Notes under the pieces: generated by a model
Told to the model about the DNA's origin: nothing
Databases searched by the model: none
Seen by the model: the letters and a program-made list of their open reading frames with translations, nothing else
Source of the DNA: Streptomyces yangpuensis
Lineage (GTDB): Bacteria > Actinomycetota > Actinomycetes > Streptomycetales > Streptomycetaceae
Assembly (NCBI RefSeq): GCF_001005295.1
Contig: NZ_LBMK01000009.1
Coordinates: forward strand, 1-64,000
Direction: 5' to 3'
Length of the DNA: 64,000 nucleotides
Part shown: piece after piece, positions 17,075 through 26,024 of the stretch
Numbering within the stretch: position 1 is the first letter of the stretch
Layout: each line of letters starts with the position of its first letter
Translations under genes and position numbers: made by a program

Positions 17075-17509
17075 ATGAGCAGTGACGAGGGCGGCGGCGC
17101 CCGTGCGGCAAGGCGCGGCCTGTGGGTGGAGGAGCCGGCCCGCCGGCGCCGGATGCCGGACCCGGTGCGGGTCTCGGCGGTCCGGGCGGTGCTGGTGGTG
17201 GCCGTGACCCTGACCCAGGCGACGATCACCTTCTTCCTGAGCCTGACCGGTTCCTGGCTGGCCTTCCCGATGGTGCTCGGCGCGGTCGCCGCGACCGTCC
17301 TGGCCACCTGGGCCGTGCTGGACGTGTGGATCACCCGGCAGACGTGGAATCAGCGGTACGGGGTCGTGTCGGAGCCGAGCAGCACGGCGCGGCTGCGCCG
17401 CCGTGAGGCCCGCCGGGCGGCCAGGGCCGCGCGGGCGGCGCGCAAGGTCGCGGGCTCGGCCCGAATAGTCCGCGAGGACGGGCCCCTCGCGGGGTTCGGC
17501 CGGAACTGA
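17075..17509 (+). CDS. Small membrane protein, unknown function, 144 aa
   Basis: No function recognised. From the ATG at 17075 (MSSDEGGGARAARRG) the protein has a basic N-terminus, two hydrophobic spans (about residues 36-60, VSAVRAVLVVAVTLTQATITFFLSL, and 66-87, AFPMVLGAVAATVLATWAVLDVW) and a strongly basic, Ala/Arg-repetitive C-terminal helix. The GGTGGGGAG run at 17056-17064 is a plausible ribosome site. An earlier GTG at 17057 is possible. It lies tail to tail with the SMC-like operon, about 150 bp away. Confidence 0.65.
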   Translation: MSSDEGGGARAARRGLWVEEPARRRRMPDPVRVSAVRAVLVVAVTLTQATITFFLSLTGSWLAFPMVLGAVAATVLATWAVLDVWITRQTWNQRYGVVSEPSSTARLRRREARRAARAARAARKVAGSARIVREDGPLAGFGRN

Positions 17510-17659
17510 GCTGAGGTCGAAGGCCGGACGGGACATGCCGGTCCCCGCGCCGGCCCGGCGCAGGCACGCGCGTGCCTGGGCGCAGGCCCGGGCCCGCGTA
17601 CGTCCGTGCCTGCGCCCGGCACACGGCGCGCCGCGGCGCGGGCGGGCGCGCGTGGGGCG

Positions 17660-20600
17660 TCAGGCGGTCGGGGCGGCTGCGCCTCGGCGGAACATCCGGG
17701 TGGCCGTGATCTCGCCGTGGATGGTCTCCCCCTCCGGGGACTGCTGCGGCAGGCCCGGGCGCAGGTGCTCCTCGACGCTGATGTACTTCAGGCCCGCCCG
17801 CAGGTCCGCGTCGTTGCGCAGGCGGATCACCAGCGGGAATTCGGCGAGGGCGGTCGTGTCGAACAGTCCGGTCGTGTAGAGCAGCTGGACGCCGAGTGCG
17901 TCCGAAACGGCCCGCTGGAGCTCCAGCAGGTAGGTGGCGTTGGCGCGGCCGATCGGGTTGTCGAGGAACAGCGTGCCCGCGTGCCGGTGCTTGTCGCGGC
18001 CCCGGTCGTTGCTGCGCAGCGCCGCCATCGTGCAGTAGAGCGCGATCGCGGCCGTCAGCAGCTGCCCGCCGGAGAACACGTCGCCCATCTGCCCCACCGG
18101 CACCCGCTCGGCGCGCAGTACCGCGTCCGGCTTGAGGATCTCCACGGAGATCCCCTTGGGTTCCAGGGCCGCCTGGACGCCCCTCAGCAGCAGGGACATG
18201 CCGTCGCGGCGGCCCTCGCCGAAGGAGGCGCTGCTGTTCTTCCTCACGGCCGTACGGGTCGCCTCGTCGATGACCTCGCCGAGCCGCTCCGTGAGGGTGG
18301 CCTGGTCGGGCTCCTCGAAGCGGATCCGCAGGAACTCCTGCCCGGACCATTCGCCGAGGCCTTCGGGGAGCTGGGAGAGGCGCTGCGCGGAACGGAGGGT
18401 GGCCAGGGCGGATTCGACCAGGCCGCGCAGCCGGTCGACGATGCTGTCGCGGTTGCGCTCCAGCTGGGCCAGCTCGTCGGTGAGGACGCGCAGCCGGGGG
18501 GCGAAGGCCGCCGCCCAGGCCGCCGCGTGCTCGGGCAGCGCGGAGGCGGGCAGTTCCCGGATCTGCTGGCGCGCGGGGGTGCGTACCTGCTCGTAGCGGG
18601 TGGCGTTGGCGTGCCGGACCAGGATGTCGCTCGCCTCGCGCACCGCGGACTCGGCGGCCGACAGGTCGGCGGCGCAGCCGCGCAGGGAGCGGCGGGCCTC
18701 GGTGGCCGACTGGCGGGCCTCCTCCAGGGTGCCGGGGTGGGCCACCGGCTCCTGATCGTCGTCCTGGTGGGTGTGGTCGCGCAGCAGGTCCCGCAGGAGC
18801 GCCGCGGTCTCGTCGAAGCCCCCGGCGCCGTCCTCGGCGGTGCGGTGGGCGCGCAGCAGGTCGGTGTGGGCGGCGCGGGCGCCCTCGACGGCCGCGGTGT
18901 GGGCGGCGAGCTGTGCGGTGGCCGTACGCAGCAGGGCCTGCGCCTGGTCGACGTCCCCGGGGACCAGTTCCTCGGGCAGGTCGGTGTGCGCCTCGCCCTC
19001 GGCGGGGGCGTGCCGTTCGGCCTCGCCGCGCAGCCGGCCGAGCTGCTCGCTGGCGGCCGACGCCCGGGTCTCCAGCATCTGTACGAGGGACTCGGCGCGG
19101 GCGGCCGCGGCCTGGCGGGACGGGCCGTCCGCGCCGTCGGTGCCCTCCAGGAGCTGGGCGGCGCGGGTGCGGACCTTGTTGGTGAGGCGGTCGAGTTCGG
19201 CGAGGGCGGCGCTCTCGTCGCTCTCGGCGCGGGCCTGTTCGGCCCGCAGGTCGGCGCCGACGCCCACCTTCTCGTAGAGCTGGGACGCGGCGCGGTAGGC
19301 CTCGCGGAGGTCGGGCAGCGGCACCCGCGGACCGTCGGCGGCGTCGGGCAGCTGGTCGGGGGCGCCGGCGATCTCGGCGCGTTCGGCGCGCAGGGCGCGG
19401 GCGGTGCGCCGGGCGTCGTCGGCGGCGCGCTGGGCGGCCCGGCGGTCCTCGTCGGCGGCGCGGGCCCGGTCCAGGCAGACCTCTGCGCGGGCCTCGGACT
19501 CGGCGGCCTCGTCGGCGAGTTCGCGTACGCGGGCCTGCCAGCCGGCGCGCTCGCGCAGGCGGAAGGCGAGGCCCGCGAGGGCGTCGGCGGCGCGGCGGGC
19601 GCGCTGGGCGGTGTCCTGGCGTTCCTCGCGGACACGGGCGGCGTCGGCGGCGGCCTCGTCGGCCTCGGCGCGTACGGTACGGGCCTCCGCGAGCTCGGCG
19701 TCGGTCTCCTCGGCGAACATCCGGGCGGCCGCGGCCTGTTCGGCGAGCTCGGTGAGGCGGCCGGGCGGGCAGCCGGTGCGCCAGGAGGCCAGCCGGGCGG
19801 AGAGCTCGCGGTCGCCCGCGAGGCGGGCGGCGAGGTCGCGGATCTCGGTGTCACGGGCGCCGGCGCGGGTGCGCAGCGCCTGCCGCTCCTCGTCGGCGGC
19901 GTGCTCGTCGTGCATGGCCGGGTTCGGCGTGACGATGAAGATGCCGGTGACGGCGTCGTCCGGACCGGCCGGGGGTACGGGGGCGAGCAGCGCGGCGGCC
20001 GTGCCCACGGCGACGGTGGAGCGGGGCAGCAGAGCCGCGCCGGAAAGGACCTCGCGGGCCCTGCCGTGGGTGTCGGGGTCGGTGATGACGACGCCGTCGA
20101 CGAGTTCGGGGCGGGCCGCGAGGACGGCGGCGTGGTCGGCGGGATCAACGGCCTGGGCGAGGTAGCGCCAGCCGGGGAGTGCGGGGATGCCGTGTTCGCC
20201 GAGGTACTCGACGGTGGCGAGGACGTCCGGGCCGGGCGGCAGCAGGCCGCCGTCGCCGAGTGCGCCGAGGATGCGGGCGTCGTCGGCGGCGGCGGTACGC
20301 AGCTCGAACAGCTGGCGCTCGGCCGAGGCGACACTTTCGGACAGCAGTTCGCGCAGGTCCTCGGCGCCGCGGTCGAGGTCCTCGGCCGTGAGCAGGCCGA
20401 CGGCGGTGGCCTGCGCGGCACGTCCGGCGCCCTGCGCCTCGCCGTGCGGGCCGCCCGGGGTGCCGGGGCCCGCGGGAGCCTGGCCGCTGGCGCCGTCGCC
20501 CGTACGGGGCGAGGGGACCGACACCTCCGCGGCGCCCGCGGCCGAGGGCAGCCCGAGGAGCTCGGCCAGCCGCGGCGACGCGGCGAGCGAGGTGGCGGCG

Positions 20601-22387
20601 CGGTGCTCGGCGTCGTGGGCGGCCTCGGCCGCTTCGGCGGCGTCCGCGGCGCGGGCGGCGGTCAGCTCGGCCCGGGATTCCGTAGCGGCGGCCTCACGGG
20701 CGGCCTCGGCGGCGGCGCGGGCGGCCTCGCGGGCCTCGTCCCAGGCGGCCACGGCGGCCTTCTCCGCGTCGGCGGCGGCGAGGGCGGCCCGGGCCGGGTC
20801 GGCGTCGGGCGCGGAGTCGTCGAGCCAGCCGGCGCGAACGGCCTCGGCGGTCTCCTGCTGGACCTCGCTGAGCCTGGTCCTGAGGTGTTCGGCCTCGCTG
20901 CGGGCCCGCTGGGCGGCCGTGGCGGCGGCGGTGGCGTCGCGGTGGGAGTCCTCGCCGGTGGCCTGGAGGGCGGCGGAGCGCTCCTCCTCCTCGTTGGCGA
21001 GCCGCTCACCGTCCTCGGCGGCGGTGTGCAGGGCCCGTACGAGCTCACCGGCGGCCGTGGCACGGGCGGCCAGGGCCGGGGCGGCGTCGCGCTCGGCCTC
21101 CCGGATCGCGGCGGCGACGCGGGCGGAGCGGTCGGCGGCGGCGCGGTGGCGCAGCACGGTCTCGGCGGCCTGCCAGGCGGAGTGCAGGGTGCGGGCCTCG
21201 AGGAGTTCGCGGCGCTGGGCGGCGGCGGCCTTGTCGGCGACGGTCAGGGCCAGGGAGGCGTGGCGGTAGGCGAGTTCGGCGGAGACGGCCGCGCTGCGGG
21301 TACGGGCGGACTCGGCGGCGGTGACGTCGTGCGCGGCGGCGGTGACGCGCTGGGCGAGGTCGGCGGCCCGGCCGCGTTCCTCGGCGGCGCGGGCGGACAG
21401 CCGGCGGGCGAGGGTGCGCGTGCGGCGCTCGGCGCCCGCGTGGACGTCGCGCAGCCGGGAGCGGGTCGCGGCCGCTTCGACGATCTTGGTGAGGAGGTCC
21501 ACGGAGCCGGCGGTGAAGTCGCGTTCGGCCATGAGCTCGGCTCGGCGGCCGAGCTTGTTGCCGAAGCCGTGGACGAGGTCGGCGAGGCCGTCCGTGTCAC
21601 GGGTGTCGGTGACGGCGCGCAGCAGCAGGTCGGTGAAGTCGGAGTCCTTCTTGACCGCGAAGAGACCGGCCGCCTCGCCCTCGTCGGCGTTCATCTCGCG
21701 CTGGTAGCGGAAGAGTTCGGGGTCGAGACCGAGCTCGGTGAGGTGCTCGTTCCAGCGGTCGTGGATCTCCTCGAAGTACACCTCCAGGTGCGGGTAGGCC
21801 TTGCCCGCCTCGGTGAGGGCGTCCCGGAAGCCCTTCATCGTGCGGCGGCGGCCCTGGGCGCCGGAGGCGCCCTCGACGGGCGGGCGCACGGCGGTGGACT
21901 CGGCGACGGGCAGGCTGTCGAGGCTCAGGCCCGGGCCGGGGCGGAAGGAGTACCAGGCCTCGGCGAACTTGCGGGGGTCGTTGGAGACCTGGCGGCCGCG
22001 CCATTCGCTGACCTTGCCGACGACCACGCACTCGCCGGTCTGGGTGTGCTGCCACTCCAGGGCCACGTGTCCGCAGTCGTCGGCGAGCAGGAACTTGCGC
22101 AGGACGCCGGAGCTGGCGCCGCCGAGGGTGTTGCGGTGGCCGGGGAGCATCACCGAGAAGATCAGCTTGAGCAGGACGGACTTGCCGCCGCCGTTCTCCA
22201 GGAAGAGCACGCCGGCGGGCGCGGGGCGGCGCGGCGGCCCGGTCGGCTCCTCCTCGAAGAACTCCGCCTGCGCCGGCGCCGGGTGGGGCACCGGCTCGCC
22301 GACTCCGCGCAGGTCGAGCACGGTGTCGGCGTAGCGTGCGCCGGCGGGCCCGATGGAGTAGAGGCGGATCCGGGACAGCTCGTACAT
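17660..22387 (-). CDS. Giant SMC-like ATPase (MksB/JetC/MukB-like), 1575 aa
   Basis: A probable chromosome- or plasmid-structuring ATPase. Walker A is GVLFLENGGGKSVLL with K69/S70. An ABC signature DVFSGGQLL and Walker B GTLFLDNPIGRANATYLLEL lie near the C-terminus, so the ATPase head halves sit at the two ends as in SMC proteins. Between them are two very long Ala/Glu/Arg-rich coiled-coil arms (about residues 290-700 and 850-1350) separated by a globular hinge-like section (about 700-850, with LPGWRYLAQAV and VDGVVITD). The Walker B catalytic glutamate position is Asn (LDNP). It is the last gene of a three-gene operon. Family placement is inference. Confidence 0.85.
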   Translation of the reverse strand: MYELSRIRLYSIGPAGARYADTVLDLRGVGEPVPHPAPAQAEFFEEEPTGPPRRPAPAGVLFLENGGGKSVLLKLIFSVMLPGHRNTLGGASSGVLRKFLLADDCGHVALEWQHTQTGECVVVGKVSEWRGRQVSNDPRKFAEAWYSFRPGPGLSLDSLPVAESTAVRPPVEGASGAQGRRRTMKGFRDALTEAGKAYPHLEVYFEEIHDRWNEHLTELGLDPELFRYQREMNADEGEAAGLFAVKKDSDFTDLLLRAVTDTRDTDGLADLVHGFGNKLGRRAELMAERDFTAGSVDLLTKIVEAAATRSRLRDVHAGAERRTRTLARRLSARAAEERGRAADLAQRVTAAAHDVTAAESARTRSAAVSAELAYRHASLALTVADKAAAAQRRELLEARTLHSAWQAAETVLRHRAAADRSARVAAAIREAERDAAPALAARATAAGELVRALHTAAEDGERLANEEEERSAALQATGEDSHRDATAAATAAQRARSEAEHLRTRLSEVQQETAEAVRAGWLDDSAPDADPARAALAAADAEKAAVAAWDEAREAARAAAEAAREAAATESRAELTAARAADAAEAAEAAHDAEHRAATSLAASPRLAELLGLPSAAGAAEVSVPSPRTGDGASGQAPAGPGTPGGPHGEAQGAGRAAQATAVGLLTAEDLDRGAEDLRELLSESVASAERQLFELRTAAADDARILGALGDGGLLPPGPDVLATVEYLGEHGIPALPGWRYLAQAVDPADHAAVLAARPELVDGVVITDPDTHGRAREVLSGAALLPRSTVAVGTAAALLAPVPPAGPDDAVTGIFIVTPNPAMHDEHAADEERQALRTRAGARDTEIRDLAARLAGDRELSARLASWRTGCPPGRLTELAEQAAAARMFAEETDAELAEARTVRAEADEAAADAARVREERQDTAQRARRAADALAGLAFRLRERAGWQARVRELADEAAESEARAEVCLDRARAADEDRRAAQRAADDARRTARALRAERAEIAGAPDQLPDAADGPRVPLPDLREAYRAASQLYEKVGVGADLRAEQARAESDESAALAELDRLTNKVRTRAAQLLEGTDGADGPSRQAAAARAESLVQMLETRASAASEQLGRLRGEAERHAPAEGEAHTDLPEELVPGDVDQAQALLRTATAQLAAHTAAVEGARAAHTDLLRAHRTAEDGAGGFDETAALLRDLLRDHTHQDDDQEPVAHPGTLEEARQSATEARRSLRGCAADLSAAESAVREASDILVRHANATRYEQVRTPARQQIRELPASALPEHAAAWAAAFAPRLRVLTDELAQLERNRDSIVDRLRGLVESALATLRSAQRLSQLPEGLGEWSGQEFLRIRFEEPDQATLTERLGEVIDEATRTAVRKNSSASFGEGRRDGMSLLLRGVQAALEPKGISVEILKPDAVLRAERVPVGQMGDVFSGGQLLTAAIALYCTMAALRSNDRGRDKHRHAGTLFLDNPIGRANATYLLELQRAVSDALGVQLLYTTGLFDTTALAEFPLVIRLRNDADLRAGLKYISVEEHLRPGLPQQSPEGETIHGEITATRMFRRGAAAPTA

Positions 22388-22439
22388 GGCGGCGGACTCT
22401 CGTGGTGTCTGGGTGAGGCAGGTCTACGGGGATCAGGAC

Positions 22440-23342
22440 TCAGGCGTGGAAGGGCAGTCCGGCGTCGGCGGCCAGCTCCAGGTCGTCGCCCTCGGGCGGC
22501 GGCAGCAGGGTGGCGGAGCCGTCGCTGACGGGGACCACGCCGAGTTCCAGGAGCTCGGCCATGGCCGAGCTGCCCGCCATGTCGCGGACCTGGAGCTGGT
22601 AGCGGGGGGTGGTGCGGTAGGTACCGCCGGCCTCGTCCCCGGTGCGCTGGAGGAAGCCGGAGTCGGTGAGGAAGGCGGCGGCCTTGCCGACGATGCCGGT
22701 GGTGGAGCCGGCGAGGCGGCGGGCGTCCTTGGTGGCGCCGGTCGCGCTGCGGCGGGCGTAGACGCGCCAGGCGGCCTCCAGGCCGGGGGCGTCGGAGGCC
22801 GGGTCGGTGTTCTCGCCGAGTTCCTCGGCGCGTTCCTCCAGGCGGCGGCAGGTCTGCCGGACGAAGGCGTCGACGCCGTTGACCGTGACGCGGCCGATGT
22901 AGCCGTCGTCGGCGAGGTCCTCGGGGCGCGGGAAGGCCAGGGCGGCGACGGCGAGGTGGGCGAGGCCGTGCAGGAACCGGTCGGCGGAGTCGGCGGCGGT
23001 GCGGCGGGCGTAGTCGCCCATCCGGACGGCGAAGACGGAGTCCTCGTCGGCGGCCACGGCCATGCCGGCGCGCGGGGACACCTCCAGGACGACCAGGCCG
23101 AGGCCGGTCGCGACGGCGTCGGCGAGGCGGCCGAAGGCGGGCTCCTCGCGATAGCGGCGCAGCAGTTCGGCGTATTCGGCGTCACGGGCGGGCGCCAGCT
23201 TGGGCTGGAGCCCGAAGGCGACGAGCCGGGCCGCGTCGGCGGCGTCCGCCGGGGTCACGGACCCTCCGGTGGCGGGCGCGACGGGAGCCGACGGCGTGTC
23301 GGGCTCGCTCCACGCGGGGTGCTCGGCGTGGTGGTCGCTCAC
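22440..23342 (-). CDS. SMC-partner protein, MksE/JetB (KITE)-like by context, 300 aa
   Basis: Not recognised by a specific motif. It is helical with a predicted winged-helix-like C-terminal half (TTGIVGKAAAFLTDSGFLQRTGDEAGGTYRTTPRYQLQVRD) that looks like a KITE-type domain. The N-terminal half contains LLRRYREEPAFGRLADAVATGLGLVVLEVSPRAGMAV. It starts with GTG behind GAGGAGA and ends 52 bp before the SMC-like gene. Gene order (about 500 aa, 300 aa, SMC) equals JetA-JetB-JetC and MksF-E-B. The role, tethering kleisin to the ATPase heads, is inferred. Confidence 0.7.
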   Translation of the reverse strand: MSDHHAEHPAWSEPDTPSAPVAPATGGSVTPADAADAARLVAFGLQPKLAPARDAEYAELLRRYREEPAFGRLADAVATGLGLVVLEVSPRAGMAVAADEDSVFAVRMGDYARRTAADSADRFLHGLAHLAVAALAFPRPEDLADDGYIGRVTVNGVDAFVRQTCRRLEERAEELGENTDPASDAPGLEAAWRVYARRSATGATKDARRLAGSTTGIVGKAAAFLTDSGFLQRTGDEAGGTYRTTPRYQLQVRDMAGSSAMAELLELGVVPVSDGSATLLPPPEGDDLELAADAGLPFHA

Positions 23343-23493
23343 GGGCGGGTCTCCTCGGCGGTACGGGTGGCACGGGGTGTACGCGTGGTACGGGGTGGAC
23401 GGGGGGTCCGGTTCGGCGGCGCGGGCGTGCGGGCGGGGTGCGGCGCGCGGTGGGGGCCGGGCAGGGCCGGATGCCCGGCGGAGCCGGGTTCCC

Positions 23494-23540
23494 CGGGGCT
23501 CCGCCCCGGACCCCGCGCCTCAAACGCCAGCGAGGCTGGA
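23494..23540. repeat. 47-bp interspersed repeat, copy B
   Basis: Differs from copy A (8744-8790) at two positions. It lies in the 295-bp gap inside the SMC-like operon, between the 500-aa and 300-aa genes, and begins with a hairpin-forming CGGGGCTCCGCCCCG. It could attenuate or process the operon transcript. The rest of the gap (23343-23637) is GC-rich with no recognisable gene. Confidence 0.85.
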
Positions 23541-23637
23541 CGGGGCGTCGGCCGGGCCGGATTCGGCTCCAGCAGGGCCGGGTTCGGCACGGGCGAGGCG
23601 GGGGCCTGCGCGAGCCGGGTGGCGTGCGAACGGCAGG

Positions 23638-25140
23638 TCACGACGCCTCCGCGCGATCGGCGGCCATGCCGGCGGCATCGAGGAGGGCGGTGCCGACGAT
23701 GAGGTCGGCGCCGCCGAACTCGGGGTCGTCGAGCTGCGTGCCGTCGTCGACGGCGAAGAGCAGCCGCTCCTCGCCCTGGCGGTACGCGGTGCCGACGGCC
23801 GGACTCGCGGCGTGGACGGCCAGCAGGGCCACCAGGTACGGCAGGTCGGGATCGCTGCGCCGGGCCTCGGCGAGCAGGCCGGACAGCCGGCGCGGGGCGT
23901 CGTGCGGCAGGTCCAGGAGCTGCGTGGCCGCGGCGAGCTGCTCCTCGCTGAAGCGGCTGTCGTCCGGGGTGGCGATCAGGTCGGGCTCGGGCATCTCCGC
24001 GCCGAGGTGCTCGCGCTCCACCGGCGGGGTGAGCAGGATCTCCACGAGGTCGGCCACCCGCACCGAGACGGGGGTGCGCAGCCCGGTACCGGCGGCGAAG
24101 AAGGCGTCGGTGACCCGGCGCGCCTGTTCCACGGGCAGCGGCAGGATCGGGGCGACGAGCTGGCCGTACAGGTCGATGCCGGTGCGCGGCGCCGGGGCGG
24201 CGAAGGCCTGGCGGTCCTGTTCGGCACGGAACAGCGGGCCCGCGTCCAGCAGCCGGGACTGCAGCTGGGTGTGGCGGCGGATGCAGTCCTTGACGATGTC
24301 GACGAGTTCGGCGGCGCGGCGCTTGTTCTCCGGCTCCTCGGCCTCGTCGCGCGCCCTGCGGATGTTGGTCAGGATCGCGTTCTCGTGGCGGTAGCGATCG
24401 GCGACGTGTTCCAGCGCCTCGGCGATCATGTCGGGGACGGCCTGGAGCCAGTCCACCGCCCGGACGTTGCGCCGGGTCGCGTCCAGGGTCCGGCGCAGGG
24501 TCTCCGCGTACTGCACGGTCCGGTAGCGGGCCTGTTCGGCGGCCAGCTGGGCGTCCGCCAGCCGCCCGCGGCTGATCAGCACCTCCAGCTTGACCTCGGC
24601 GGCGATCTGGGCGCTGGTGACGTCGGTGTCGAGGGCGCCGACCAGGACGTTGACGGCCTCGTCGGTGGTGCGCAGGTAGACGGCGCCGCCGTAGGGGACC
24701 TCTTCGATCAGCTTGAAGTCGTAGTCGCGGCGCACGTAGACGCCGTCGGGTCCGAACGTGCCGTAGATCGCGCGGAAGCCGCGGTCCACGCTGCCGACGT
24801 TGATCAGGTTCTCCAGCACCCAGCGGGCCACCCGCTCGTGCTCGGCGGCCGGGCGGGCCGGGGCCTGGGCCGCGACGCGCGGCAGCAGCCTGGCCACTAT
24901 CTGCTCGTGGTCGGCACCCGTGTCGAAGTCCATGTTGAGGGTGACCAGGTCGATCGCGGCGAGCGCGACCTCCGCCATCGCGTAGATCCCGTACTCGCCC
25001 GCCAGATTGGCCTTGCGTACGTCGAGGTCGTGCAGCGGGGCGGTGCAGGCGAGGGCGCGCAGCCGCCGGGCCAGGCCCTCGTCGGCGGCCGGGCCCGGCG
25101 CCGGGGAGGGAAGGGTCTTCGCCGGGGCTGGGAAAGTCAC
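23638..25140 (-). CDS. SMC-partner protein, MksF/JetA (kleisin)-like by context, 500 aa
   Basis: First gene of the SMC-like operon. The N-terminal part (about residues 20-120) looks like a winged-helix/dimerisation region. The middle (about 195-300) is strongly helical (ADAQLAAEQARYRTVQYAETLRR through IVKDCIRRHTQLQSRLLDAG), and the C-terminus is acidic. The GTG at 25140 is preferred over the TTG at 25146: TAGTCT lies exactly six bases before it and no ribosome site is present, so it is probably leaderless. Kleisin identity rests on size, helical content and gene order, not on a diagnostic motif. Confidence 0.72.
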   Translation of the reverse strand: MTFPAPAKTLPSPAPGPAADEGLARRLRALACTAPLHDLDVRKANLAGEYGIYAMAEVALAAIDLVTLNMDFDTGADHEQIVARLLPRVAAQAPARPAAEHERVARWVLENLINVGSVDRGFRAIYGTFGPDGVYVRRDYDFKLIEEVPYGGAVYLRTTDEAVNVLVGALDTDVTSAQIAAEVKLEVLISRGRLADAQLAAEQARYRTVQYAETLRRTLDATRRNVRAVDWLQAVPDMIAEALEHVADRYRHENAILTNIRRARDEAEEPENKRRAAELVDIVKDCIRRHTQLQSRLLDAGPLFRAEQDRQAFAAPAPRTGIDLYGQLVAPILPLPVEQARRVTDAFFAAGTGLRTPVSVRVADLVEILLTPPVEREHLGAEMPEPDLIATPDDSRFSEEQLAAATQLLDLPHDAPRRLSGLLAEARRSDPDLPYLVALLAVHAASPAVGTAYRQGEERLLFAVDDGTQLDDPEFGGADLIVGTALLDAAGMAADRAEAS

Positions 25141-25229
25141 GGACAAAGACTAGGCGCTGACAGTGACAACATCCCAAACGGCATGGTTCGGCCGGAACGT
25201 CCCCCGGCTCGCTGCTCTACGCTCGGCGC

Positions 25230-26024
25230 ATGGATTCCATGATCGCATCCACTCCGGTGATCGACCTCAACGCCGATCTCGGCGAGGGGTTCGGGCGCTG
25301 GACGCTCACCGACGACGAGGCCCTGCTCTCGGTCGTCACGAGCGCCAACGTCGCCTGCGGCTTCCACGCCGGCGACCCGTCCATCATGCGCCGGGTCTGC
25401 GAACGGGCCGCCGAGCGCGGCGTGCGGATCGGCGCCCAGGTCTCCTACCGCGATCTGGCGGGCTTCGGCCGGCGCTCCATGGACGTACCTCCCGGGGAAC
25501 TCGCCGACGAGGTGGCCTACCAGATCGGTGCGCTGGAGGTCTTCGCGCGGGCGGCCGGCTCACGGGTGTCCTACGTGAAACCGCACGGCGCGCTCTATAA
25601 CCGGACCGTGCACGACGCCGGCCAGGCCGCCGCCGTCGTCGCGGGCGTCCGGCTGGCCGCGGGCGCCGGGGCGACGGGCGGCCTGCCCGTCCTCGGCCTG
25701 CCCGGCTCGCTTCTGCTGGCCGCCGCCGAGGAGGCCGGGCTCGCCGCCGTGCCCGAGGCGTTCGCCGACCGCGCCTACACCCCGGCCGGGACGCTGGTGC
25801 CGCGCAGCGAGCCCGGCTCGGTGCTGCACGACCCGGACGCGGTGGTGGCGAGGGCCGTCGGGATGGCGGCCGGCGGCACCGTGACGGCCGCCGACGGTTC
25901 GGCCGTCTCCGTGGCGGCCCGCTCGCTCTGCCTGCACGGGGACACCCCGGGCGCCGCCGGGCTCGCCCTGCGCGTCCGGGAGGCGCTGGGCGCGGCCGGG
26001 GTGCGGGTGGAGGCCTTCACGTGA
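25230..26024 (+). CDS. pxpA: 5-oxoprolinase subunit A (LamB/YcsF family)
   Basis: A subunit of the ATP-dependent prokaryotic 5-oxoprolinase, which opens pyroglutamate to glutamate. The protein has 264 residues. Family motifs are DLNADLGEGFGRW at the start, ANVACGFHAGDP (metal/active site) and VSYVKPHGALYNR. TACGCT lies six bases before the ATG at 25230, suggesting a leaderless mRNA divergent from the SMC-like operon (89-bp gap). It overlaps pxpB by 4 bp. Confidence 0.93.
   Translation: MDSMIASTPVIDLNADLGEGFGRWTLTDDEALLSVVTSANVACGFHAGDPSIMRRVCERAAERGVRIGAQVSYRDLAGFGRRSMDVPPGELADEVAYQIGALEVFARAAGSRVSYVKPHGALYNRTVHDAGQAAAVVAGVRLAAGAGATGGLPVLGLPGSLLLAAAEEAGLAAVPEAFADRAYTPAGTLVPRSEPGSVLHDPDAVVARAVGMAAGGTVTAADGSAVSVAARSLCLHGDTPGAAGLALRVREALGAAGVRVEAFT

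Noticed and set aside
17606..22528. Very long plus-strand open frame (about 1640 codons) opposite the SMC-like gene
   Set aside because: It is the antisense shadow of a GC-rich gene: the translation is Gly/Ala/Val/Arg low complexity, while the minus frame has Walker motifs and coiled coils.
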